Part shown: positions 25,052 through 30,783 of the stretch, in pieces | Layout: each line of letters starts with the position of its first letter | Numbering within the stretch: position 1 is the stretch's first letter | Origin: Synechococcaceae bacterium WBB_10_009 | GTDB lineage: Bacteria; Cyanobacteriota; Cyanobacteriia; PCC-6307; Cyanobiaceae | DNA length: 30,783 nt | Direction of reading: 5' to 3' | Assembly (NCBI GenBank): GCA_010030955.1 | Contig: RHBP01000004.1 | Coordinates: 1 to 30,783 of the forward strand | Translations under genes and position numbers: made by a program | The notes under the pieces: model-generated | Database searches by the model: none | What the model saw: only the letters and a program-made list of their open reading frames with translations | Told to the model about the DNA's origin: nothing

Positions 25052-25585
25052 ATGCGTCGCTTTCTTCTTCTGGGCGGCTCCGCCCTCCTCCTCTCCGGCA
25101 GCTCCGCCCTGACCCCGGCCTTCGCCACCACGGGTCGCGTTGTGGCCGCCGAGAGCAGCCCGTCGATCGAACTGGCCATCCGCTCCGTCGAGGCCAGTGA
25201 GTCGCTGGAGGACTCCCCGCTCAACAAGCCCGCGGCACCGGCCCTGCCGATTGCCACACCGTCGGAGCCCCCCAGCATCGAGCAACGGGTGCGCTCCGTC
25301 AGCAGCGGCCAAGCCAGCTGGTACGGCCCGGGCTTCTACGGCAACCGCACCGCCAGCGGCGAAGTGCTGCGCCGCGGCACCCTCACCGCCGCCCACCGCT
25401 CCCTGCCCTTCGGCACCAAGGTGCGCGTCACCAACTTGCACAACGGCCGCACCGCCGTGGTGCGGATCAACGACCGTGGCCCCTTCCACGGCCACCGCGT
25501 GATCGACCTGGCCCATGGCGCCGCCAGCGAGTTGGGGGTGGTGTCTAGCGGCACCGCCAGCGTGAAACTCGAAGTGCTGCGCTAA
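25052..25585 (+). CDS. rlpA: RlpA-like double-psi beta-barrel protein (septal ring lytic transglycosylase family)
   Basis: The 177-residue protein is exported: MRRFLLLGGSALLLSGSSAL then TPAFA is a Sec signal peptide with an AxA-type site near residue 25. A Ser/Pro-rich linker to about residue 85 is followed by the double-psi beta-barrel, GQASWYGPGFYGNRTASGE, TAAHRSLPFGTKVRVTNL and VVRINDRGPFHGHRVIDLA. The Asp in INDRGPF corresponds to the catalytic position in RlpA enzymes, which cleave peptidoglycan glycan strands lacking stem peptides. A SPOR domain is absent, so septal targeting is not evident. The ATG at 25052 lacks a strong ribosome-binding site. A long structured leader precedes it and a weak terminator follows. 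Confidence 0.85.
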   Translation: MRRFLLLGGSALLLSGSSALTPAFATTGRVVAAESSPSIELAIRSVEASESLEDSPLNKPAAPALPIATPSEPPSIEQRVRSVSSGQASWYGPGFYGNRTASGEVLRRGTLTAAHRSLPFGTKVRVTNLHNGRTAVVRINDRGPFHGHRVIDLAHGAASELGVVSSGTASVKLEVLR

Positions 25586-25603
25586 GCCCCGCAGCCCCAA
25601 CCG

Positions 25604-25627
25604 GCCCAGGGTCACCCCCTGGGCTTT
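25604..25627 (+). terminator. Probable terminator of rlpA
   Basis: GCCCAGGG (25604-25611) pairs with CCCTGGGC (25617-25624) around a 5-nt loop and is followed by TTTGTGG. The T-tract is short, so termination may be incomplete. It lies 18 bp after the rlpA stop. Confidence 0.55.
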
Positions 25628-25720
25628 GTGGTGTCTGGGCGCACGGCGAAGCGCCAAGGGAGGCTTCGGTAGGGTCGGCCCCAGGGAGCTCAGCCACGGA
25701 GCACAGCGGAGAGGTCAGCC

Positions 25721-26776
25721 GTGGAGCTGCTGCAAACCATCGCGGAGCTGCGCCGCTGGCTGGCTGAGGGCAACGCCGCCCCCCTGCATTTCGTGCCCAC
25801 CATGGGGGCCCTGCACGCGGGCCACCAGAACCTGATCCGGCGGGCGGGCCAACGCCGCAGCGGCGCCCAGCCGCGGGTGCTGGTGAGTGTGTTTGTGAAC
25901 CCGCTGCAATTCGGCCCCCACGAAGACTTCGCCCGTTACCCGCGCGACCTGGCCAGCGACGCCCAGCTGGCGGCCGCCGCCGGAGCCGATGCCCTGTTCG
26001 CCCCCAGCGCCGCGGAGCTCTACCCCGAGGGGGAAGCCGATCTCACGCGCATCCAGCCGCCCGAGGGCCTGCAGCGGGGCCTGTGCGGCGCCCGGCGCCC
26101 CGGCCATTTCAACGGCGTGGCCACCGTGGTGGTGCGCCTGCTGGCCCTGATCCGGCCAGATCGGCTGCTGCTGGGGGAAAAGGATTGGCAGCAGCTGGTG
26201 ATCCTGCGCCGGGTGGTGGCCGACCTGGGCCTGCCCGTGCAGGTGGAGGGCTGCCCCACCCAGCGGGAGCCCGACGGGCTGGCCCTCAGCTCCCGCAACC
26301 GCTACCTCAACCCCCAGCAGCGGCACCAGGCCGCCGCCCTGCCCCGCATCCTGCGGGCCGCGGCCGAGGGCCTCGCAGGGTCTGCGCCCATGGCCCCCCT
26401 GCTCAGCCGGGTGCGCCAACAGCTCGAGCAGGCGCAGCTGGTGGTGGACTATGTGGAGGCCACCGACCCCCTCAACCTCCAGCCCCGGCAGCAGCGCGTG
26501 GTCGCCGCGGTTGCGCGCGATCGCGGCGGCGTAGATCGCGGTCGCCGACTTGCCGAGCTCCTCGTTGTGGGCCTTGATGCGCTCGATGATCGACTTGTTG
26601 AGGGCGGTGCTCTCGTCCTTCGAGGTGCCGTCCGGCATGCGGATCGAGATCGTGCCCTTCTTCAGGCCACCGAGGTCGTCGTAGAGCTTCACGCTGGTGG
26701 GTGCAACGCAGCGGCATCGACCCCTCAGAGGCCAACGCCGTGGAGCCGCTGCTGGAGGGGCTGGAGCTGGAGCTGA
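25721..26776 (+). CDS. panC: Pantothenate synthetase module of a disrupted PanC/Cmk fusion
   Basis: PanC condenses pantoate and beta-alanine with ATP. The module looks complete from the GTG at 25721 to about 26496: FVPTMGALHAGHQNL (HxGH-type nucleotide motif), VFVNPLQFGPHEDFARYPR, GHFNGVATVVVRLL, GEKDWQQL and REPDGLALSSRNRYL, ending VDYVEATDPLNLQP. In cyanobacteria PanC is fused in frame to cytidylate kinase. Here the frame runs after about 26496 into unrelated sequence and stops at 26776, so the last ~93 residues are junk (GGVDRGRRLAELLVVGLDAL and on). The kinase fragment beyond is in another frame. PanC activity could survive with this foreign tail. Either the gene or the assembly is broken. 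Confidence 0.85.
   Translation: MELLQTIAELRRWLAEGNAAPLHFVPTMGALHAGHQNLIRRAGQRRSGAQPRVLVSVFVNPLQFGPHEDFARYPRDLASDAQLAAAAGADALFAPSAAELYPEGEADLTRIQPPEGLQRGLCGARRPGHFNGVATVVVRLLALIRPDRLLLGEKDWQQLVILRRVVADLGLPVQVEGCPTQREPDGLALSSRNRYLNPQQRHQAAALPRILRAAAEGLAGSAPMAPLLSRVRQQLEQAQLVVDYVEATDPLNLQPRQQRVVAAVARDRGGVDRGRRLAELLVVGLDALDDRLVEGGALVLRGAVRHADRDRALLQATEVVVELHAGGCNAAASTPQRPTPWSRCWRGWSWS
26497..26693 (-). other. Foreign fragment replacing the PanC-Cmk junction
   Basis: Between NLQP of PanC and the resumed kinase sequence, about 200 bp make no sense in the plus frames. On the minus strand they read as a hydrophilic, protein-like stretch: VKLYDDLGGLKKGTISIRMP, DGTSKDESTALNKSIIERIK, AHNEELGKSATAIYAAAIAR, NRGD. 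Codon choice differs from the neighbours, with many TCG, ATC and ACG codons and CTC for leucine where nearby genes favour CTG and AGC. Neither end of a gene is present. I cannot identify the protein; it looks like an internal piece from another high-GC bacterium. Boundaries are approximate to within several bases. Confidence 0.7.
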
Positions 26777-27288
26777 GCACCGCCGCCGCCGGCGGCCAGC
26801 AGGTGCACATCAACGGCCACGACGTCACCGCGGCGATCCGTTCCCCGGAGGTCACCGGCCAGGTGTCGGTGGTGGCGGCCCATGGCTGCGTGCGTACGGC
26901 CCTCACCCGCCAGCAGCAGGCCATGGGGGAGCGCGGCGGCCTGGTGGCCGAGGGGCGTGACATCGGCACGGCGGTGTTCCCCGATGCGGAGCTGAAGGTG
27001 TTTCTCACCGCCACCACGGCCGAGCGGGCGCGGCGCCGCGCCCTCGACCTGGAACAGCGGGGCTTTGCGGTGCCGCCCCTGGCGGAGCTGGAGGCGCAGA
27101 TCGCCGAGCGCGATCACCTCGATTCCAGCCGGGCTGTGGCACCGCTCACCCAGGCGGCCGACGCCGTGGAGCTGATCACCGACGGCCTCAGCATCGAAGC
27201 GGTGATCGAGCGACTGGTGGATCTGTTCCGCCAGCGCGTGCCCCACGACGCCTGGGCCGATCCCCGGCCAGGCGCTTCGGCCCCCTAG
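26694..27288 (+). pseudogene. cmk: Cytidylate kinase module, N-terminal part missing
   Basis: This is the C-terminal two thirds of cytidylate kinase, which phosphorylates CMP and dCMP. The sequence resumes at about 26694 with WWVQRSGIDPSEANAVEPLL and continues through VHINGHDVTAAIRSPEVTGQ, VSVVAAHGCVRTALTRQQQ, GGLVAEGRDIGTAVFPDAEL, ERARRRALDLEQRG and RDHLDSSRAVAPL. All these are Cmk blocks. The P-loop (GPAGAGKST) and the DTGAMYRA segment that should precede it are absent, replaced by the foreign fragment. The frame also differs from that of PanC by one. As written it cannot be an active kinase. It stops 1 bp before the convergent linker gene. Confidence 0.85.
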
Positions 27289-27289
27289 C

Positions 27290-28365
27290 TCAGCCCTTCT
27301 TGGCGCGGCTGCGGGGCTTGGGGGCCTCCTGGTGCTCAGCGGCCGGCGTGGCAGCCGCAGCGAGGGGCTGATCGCCGCTCACCACCACGCTCACCACGCG
27401 GCCGCCCTGGCGGATCACCCGCTGCAGGGCCTCGTTCATGCGGCTGAAGGGCACGCGGGTGGTGTAGGCGCCATGGCGCACAAAGGCGTTGTTGGCGATG
27501 CCGGTGGCGGTGATGGTCACCACGCGGCTGCCCTCGCCGGCGGCACCGGCCGAAGGGCTCGACACCAACAACTCCTGGCTGCGGAAGCCGTAGGCGGGGG
27601 TGCCGTCGATGCGGCGGCTGCCGGGCAGATCACCGCCGGGCAGCTCGCTGCCGGAGGCCACATCGGCGCGGAAGGGGCCATCGGTGCTGATGTGGGCGTA
27701 CTGCGCCGCCGAGGGGGCCTGGGCCCAGCTGGCGGGGGAGGAGGCCACACGCACGGCCGCGCCGGCGCCGGACACGGGGATCGGCCGGTTTTGGTGGAGG
27801 GCCTGGCCCAGCTTGAACTGGGTGCCGCTGCCATCACCCTTCACGGAGGCGGCGGCGCCACGGGCCAACTGCATCAGATAGGAAAACTGGCGGCCCTCAT
27901 GGCCCACGGCGTAATTCCAACCGTGCATGTGGGGCACGTTGTCGTTGCCGAAATTGGCGTTGTATTCGGGGCTGTCGAGGTAGGAATCGATCTCCGCGTC
28001 GTAACCCTGCTCCTGCAGGATCGTGAAGTGGTGGAGCATCTCCTCCTTGTTGTGCGGAGCAGATGCTTGTGGTTGAGCTCGATGAAGCGGTAGGGGTTGC
28101 AGTTTTCAAAGAAACGGGCGCGGTAGAGCGCGCTTTTGGCCACGGTGCGCACCAGCTCGCGCACGGTGAGGTAGCCATTGCAAAACAGCGATTCAGCCCC
28201 CTCAAGCCGCTCACTGGCCATCAGGTACTGGCCGCCCAGCACCTGTTGATACACGGCGCGGATGATCACCCGCTTGTCTTGATCGGAGCCGAGGCGCCAG
28301 TGCTCCTTTTGTGCGCCAGTGGCAAACCGCTCAATGCCCAGAGCGGGGGCTTTCACGAGGGACAT
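27290..28365 (-). pseudogene. Phycobilisome rod linker polypeptide, frameshifted
   Basis: Rod linkers join phycobiliprotein hexamers inside phycobilisome rods. The N-terminal part from the ATG at 28365 shows the PBS-linker fold: VIIRAVYQQVLGGQYLMASE, YLTVRELVRTVAKSALYRAR and FIELNHKHLL. The expected next residues GRAPHNKEE are disrupted and the frame shifts near 28045. In the second frame the protein resumes with MLHHFTILQEQGYDAEIDSY, NFGNDNVPHMHG and a C-terminal CpcD-like domain (VVTITATGIANNAFVRHGAY). A loss of 10 bases after CTGCTC would explain both the frame and the missing residues. Restored length would be 361 residues, longer than typical CpcC. It is CpcC-type by its CpcD tail, but a phycoerythrin linker is not excluded. 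Confidence 0.85.
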
Positions 28366-28416
28366 GGGGGGCGAGCTGAGAAGAACAGTGGGTTGCGAAC
28401 AGTCCCACAACCGCAC

Positions 28417-28428
28417 CTCGGAAGCTAG
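28417..28428 (-). promoter_or_regulatory. Putative rod-linker promoter element, shared 12-mer
   Basis: The minus strand reads CTAGCTTCCGAG, 52 nt upstream of the linker ATG at 28365, identical to the psaD upstream element at 11507-11518. TAGCTT could be a -10 box. TTGACA lies only 6 nt upstream of it, too close for a normal -35; AAGACA sits 17 nt upstream. Confidence 0.4.
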
Positions 28429-28468
28429 GGAGATGTCAAAAGGTTGTCTTCACAACATTGCGAGCTCT

Positions 28469-28951
28469 TCATGAAGCCGCCCTGAGGCTCTCCAGCAGGC
28501 CGCCGCAGGCGTCCTCCAGCAGATCGAGCACATGCTCGAAGCCCTCCTCACCGCCGTAATAGGGATCGGGCACCTCCCGCGCCCGAAAGCGCCGGCAATG
28601 GCTGGTCATCGGTTCAATGAGAGCCAGACCGCGGTCCCCCAGCTGGCGCGCCATGGCCTGCACCGCCTGGAGGTTGTCGTCATCCATGGTGAGGATGCGG
28701 TCAAAGCGGCGCAGATCGCCTGGCTCCAGTTGTCGAGCGCGGCTGGGCAGATCGATGCCGCGGCGCTCGGCGGCGGCGCGCATGCGGCGATCCGCCGGCC
28801 GCCCCACATGCCAGCCCCCGGTGCCGGCGCTATCCACCACAAACCGCTCCGTGAGCCCTTCCTGGGCCAGCAGGTGCAGAAACACCCCCTCCGCCGCCGG
28901 CGAGCGGCAGATGTTGCCGAGGCACACAAACAGCAGCCGCTGCTCAGCCAT
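28469..28951 (-). CDS. Low-molecular-weight protein-tyrosine phosphatase
   Basis: The 160-residue protein has the CX5R phosphate loop VCLGNICRSP (C10 nucleophile, R16) near the N-terminus. The general-acid loop VPDPYYGG contains D129. VDSAGTGGWHVGRPAD and FDRILTMDDDNL are further family blocks. Full family length is present with intact catalytic residues. The ATG at 28951 lies inside the end of cpcF, an 8-nt overlap, so it is translated from the cpcE-cpcF message. Similar phosphatase genes (named ptpA) occur in the phycobilisome region of marine Synechococcus, to my knowledge. The substrate is unknown. Confidence 0.93.
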   Translation of the reverse strand: MAEQRLLFVCLGNICRSPAAEGVFLHLLAQEGLTERFVVDSAGTGGWHVGRPADRRMRAAAERRGIDLPSRARQLEPGDLRRFDRILTMDDDNLQAVQAMARQLGDRGLALIEPMTSHCRRFRAREVPDPYYGGEEGFEHVLDLLEDACGGLLESLRAAS

Positions 28952-29615
28952 CGGTGGCCTCCAGCGCCGCGCCTGGGTCCAGGCGGCTGAGTGCCAAGGC
29001 GGCCCGCAGGCACACCACCGAGGCCCCATCCGGGTCGTCGCGGCTCAGCCGCTCCAGGGCCGACAGGATGGCGCCGGTGCCGTCGGGGTCGCCCCGCAGC
29101 TCCGGGGCCAGGGCCTCCAGGCCCACCACCACGGCATAGCGCACCACCCATTCGCCATCGCCGCAGCCGGCCAACAGGGCCGCGAGGCAGCGGGCCGCGA
29201 TGGGCCCGCGCTCATCGGCAGGCAGGCCAGCCAGCCGCAACTGCCCTAGGCCACGGGCGGCGGCTCGGCGCACGCTGGGGCCGATGTCCTGGCCGAGGGC
29301 ATCCTCCAGCACCGCCAGCCCGCGCACATCACCGATGCCGGCCAGGGCCCGCACCGCCCAGGCCCGGGCGCCGTAGTTGTTGCCGTCGATGTTGGCCAGG
29401 ATCGTGGCCACGGCGGGTTCACCGATGGCCACCAGGCCATCCACGGCGGCCACGGCGGCGCCGGGGTTGTTGAAGCCGAGCACCTCCACCAGGCAGGCGG
29501 CACCATCGGGGTGGGCCGACGCCGCCAGGGCCTGGGTGGCCTGCAGCAAGCCCAATGCGCTGTCGGCCCGCTGCACGGCGGCCACCAGGTCGGCCACGGG
29601 CGGAGACAGGCTCAT
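28944..29615 (-). CDS. cpcF: Phycocyanobilin lyase subunit CpcF
   Basis: CpcF acts with CpcE to attach (and detach) phycocyanobilin at Cys-84 of the phycocyanin alpha subunit. The 223-residue protein consists of HEAT/PBS-lyase repeats, for example LVEVLGFNNPGAAVAAVDGL, AIGEPAVATILANI, NNYGARAWAVRALAGIGDVR, and VVRYAVVVGLEAL. The N-terminus LVAAVQRADSALGLLQATQAL resembles CpcF/RpcF. The start ATG at 29615 overlaps the cpcE stop by 1 nt (TGATG). A GTG one codon earlier is also possible. Assignment to CpcF rests on repeat type, length and position downstream of cpcE and cpcA; close relatives such as RpcF cannot be excluded. Confidence 0.88.
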   Translation of the reverse strand: MSLSPPVADLVAAVQRADSALGLLQATQALAASAHPDGAACLVEVLGFNNPGAAVAAVDGLVAIGEPAVATILANIDGNNYGARAWAVRALAGIGDVRGLAVLEDALGQDIGPSVRRAAARGLGQLRLAGLPADERGPIAARCLAALLAGCGDGEWVVRYAVVVGLEALAPELRGDPDGTGAILSALERLSRDDPDGASVVCLRAALALSRLDPGAALEATDG

Positions 29616-30424
29616 CACAGCAGGGCGTCCATGGCATCGAGCACCGCCACGGTGCCGGCATCGCGGGCGCTGGCGCCGGGTTGCTCCGCCAGACCCCGCA
29701 GGGCGATCAACTTGAGGCTGTTCTCCGCCAGGGTGGCGGCGATCGGCTCGAGGGCGGGGCGCCAGCCGGCGGCCCCCAGATCCATCAGGGCGGCGCGGCG
29801 CACCTGCAACTGCTGGTGCTGCAGCAAGGCCACCAGCTGCTCACCCCAGTGGGCCTCACCGGTGAGCTGCAGCAGGGCGCGGCAGGCGGCGCTGCGGATG
29901 AGGGGACGCTCGTGCCCCACAAAGGGGCGGATCACGGCCAGCACCACAGCATCCGCCACACCGATCTGGCCCAGGGCCTCGAGCAGGGCGTCACAGGGTT
30001 CCTGCAGGCGCGGCGTGCCCGGCTCCTGGGCTCCAGCCACCGCAGGGCCACTGGCCAGGCGGGCCATGAGCGGTGCCACGGCAGCCTCGGCCCGCAGGTC
30101 CCCCAGGGCGCGGGCGGCCGCCTCGCGCAGGCCGGGGTCGGCGTCATCGAGGGTGGCCAGCAGATCGGGGATCGCCGCTGTGGCGCTGGCGCCGAGCTTG
30201 CCGAGGGCGCGGGCGGCGTTGCGGGCCACGGCGTTCTCCTCCACGCCGGCGCCGGGGTCGCGCGGGCGGCGCTGGCGCAGGGCCTGCTGCAGCAGCGGCA
30301 CGGTGTCGGGGTGGGTGCTGCGGTTGCGCCCCAACCACCAGGCGGCGTAGTACTGGGCGGAGGGGTCGTCGGTGAGGCGCAGCCGGCGCAGGGCCTCCGG
30401 CTCCGTGATGGGATCGCCGGCCAT
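29615..30424 (-). CDS. cpcE: Phycocyanobilin lyase subunit CpcE
   Basis: CpcE is the larger subunit of the heterodimeric alpha-phycocyanin bilin lyase. The 269-residue protein opens with EALRRLRLTDDPSAQYYAAW and WLGRNRS, a CpcE hallmark. HEAT-like repeats follow: VARNAARALGKLGASATAAI, LREAAARALGDLRAEAAV, LLEALGQIGVADAV and LIRSAACRALLQLTGE. The ATG at 30424 is the first plausible start; the frame continues upstream but not with family-like sequence. It follows the cpcA stop by about 140 bp and a strong hairpin terminator lies between, so its message probably depends on read-through. It overlaps cpcF by 1 nt. Confidence 0.9.
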   Translation of the reverse strand: MAGDPITEPEALRRLRLTDDPSAQYYAAWWLGRNRSTHPDTVPLLQQALRQRRPRDPGAGVEENAVARNAARALGKLGASATAAIPDLLATLDDADPGLREAAARALGDLRAEAAVAPLMARLASGPAVAGAQEPGTPRLQEPCDALLEALGQIGVADAVVLAVIRPFVGHERPLIRSAACRALLQLTGEAHWGEQLVALLQHQQLQVRRAALMDLGAAGWRPALEPIAATLAENSLKLIALRGLAEQPGASARDAGTVAVLDAMDALL

Positions 30425-30505
30425 GGCAGAGGGCAAGGGATCGGCTGGGGCTTGATGCTGCCACCGCCGGTGGCGCTGCCGGCACGCCCTCCGGGCAACA
30501 GCAAC

Positions 30506-30530
30506 AAAAAAGCCCCCCTTGCGGGGGGCT
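30506..30530 (-). terminator. Rho-independent terminator after cpcA
   Basis: AGCCCCCC (30511-30518) pairs with GGGGGGCT (30523-30530). Read on the minus strand the loop is GCAA, a stable GNRA tetraloop, followed by six T residues (30511 down to 30506). It lies 37 bp after the cpcA stop and before cpcE. It probably limits read-through so that the lyase genes are expressed far less than phycocyanin. Confidence 0.9.
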
Positions 30531-30566
30531 GTCGTTGCATCGGTCGCGTCCGGTGGACGCTGACGC

Positions 30567-30783
30567 TCACACCAGAGCGGCGATCGCGTAGTCGATGTAG
30601 TTGTTGGCAATCACGCCGGCGTCGCCAGAGATGCCGTGGTTGGCCTTGATGTAGTTCAGGGCCTCCACGTACCAGGAGGGGGACAGCTCGAACGCGCGGT
30701 TGATTTCGTCGAGACCGGCAACCAGGTACTCGTCGATCGGACCGGTGCCACCAGCCACCAGGCAGTAGGTCACCTGACGCAGG
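30567..30783 (-). CDS. cpcA: C-phycocyanin alpha subunit (5' end outside window)
   Basis: This is the C-terminal ~71 residues of the phycocyanin alpha chain, the light-harvesting pigment-protein of phycobilisome rods. The window's right edge cuts the gene. The frame reads LRQVTYCLVAGGTGPIDEYL, AGLDEINRAFELSPSWYVEA and LNYIKANHGISGDAG, ending YIDYAIAALV. All fit CpcA closely. The chromophore Cys-84 lies outside the window. cpcB would be expected further right on the same strand. Confidence 0.97.
   Translation of the reverse strand, partial: LRQVTYCLVAGGTGPIDEYLVAGLDEINRAFELSPSWYVEALNYIKANHGISGDAGVIANNYIDYAIAALV

Noticed and set aside
24943..25278. 111-aa minus-strand ORF across the rlpA start
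   Set aside because: Composition is Arg/Pro/Ser-rich without motifs, and it overlaps the rlpA signal peptide region antisense. No evidence of coding.
25028..25657. Minus-strand ORF over rlpA
   Set aside because: The plus strand encodes a signal peptide and intact RlpA barrel motifs. The minus frame is a Gly/Ala/His-rich shadow.
25715..26692. 325-aa minus-strand ORF over panC
   Set aside because: Only its first ~65 residues, inside the foreign fragment, look like protein. The rest is the shadow of panC (GLEVEGVGGLHIVHHQ and on), so the whole is not a gene.

Overview
The window comes from a picocyanobacterium of the Synechococcus/Cyanobium group. Base composition is GC-rich and codons end mostly in G or C. 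The gene set includes photosystem I psaD, a phycocyanin cluster (cpcA, cpcE, cpcF, a rod linker), a CCB2/CCB4-type cytochrome b6f assembly factor, a cyanobacterial-type gshA and a PanC/Cmk fusion locus. A high-GC, phycocyanin-bearing Cyanobium-like strain fits best. No genome-scale comparison was possible, so this is inference.

Layout. 1-2821: 3' end of a MoeB-rhodanese gene, a tandemly duplicated CobO-type adenosyltransferase (minus) and larE (plus). 2836-4510: recF then speD on the minus strand, closed by a strong terminator. 4567-4702: tRNA-Arg(CCG) with its terminator. 4738-11472: minus-strand block psaD | trpE-gshA-ppc-GNAT; psaD has its own terminator and the other four genes are tightly packed (4-nt overlaps, or an 11-nt gap). 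11585-15359: minus-strand mrp-rodA-histidine kinase, each gene overlapping the next by 4 or 1 nt. 15500-16603: hemF (plus). 16562-18381: a PadR-like regulator, a CCB2/4-like protein and an amidase-like protein (minus). 18513-21371: rnd (plus), a lipid-A-disaccharide-synthase-related gene with a small helical protein (minus), tRNA-Cys(GCA) and a small secreted protein. 21376-23303: a tiny Cys-rich protein, an aldo/keto reductase and an unknown 241-aa protein. 23605-25585: purM and rlpA, divergent, separated by about 410 bp of AT-richer, dyad-rich DNA. 25721-27288: a panC/cmk fusion locus whose middle is replaced by about 200 bp of unrelated sequence. 27290-30783: the phycobilisome rod cluster (minus), cpcA(partial)-cpcE-cpcF-phosphatase-rod linker, in which the linker is frameshifted.

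Function. Most genes are housekeeping: cofactor synthesis (MoCo, cobalamin, nickel-pincer, heme, pantothenate), carbon fixation (PEP carboxylase), tryptophan, glutathione, spermidine and purine synthesis, wall elongation and turnover (RodA, RlpA, amidase) and light harvesting. I see no defence system, prophage, insertion sequence or CRISPR array. The points most worth a second look are: the broken panC/cmk with its antisense foreign fragment; the inferred ~10-bp deletion in the rod linker; a 12-bp motif shared upstream of psaD and the linker; a probable ATT start in recF; a histidine kinase with a degenerate ATP-binding domain coupled to rodA; the CobO tandem duplication; and two structured intergenic regions (23304-23604 and 24643-25051). 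The two gene breaks affect genes expected to matter to the cell, so assembly error must be excluded first.
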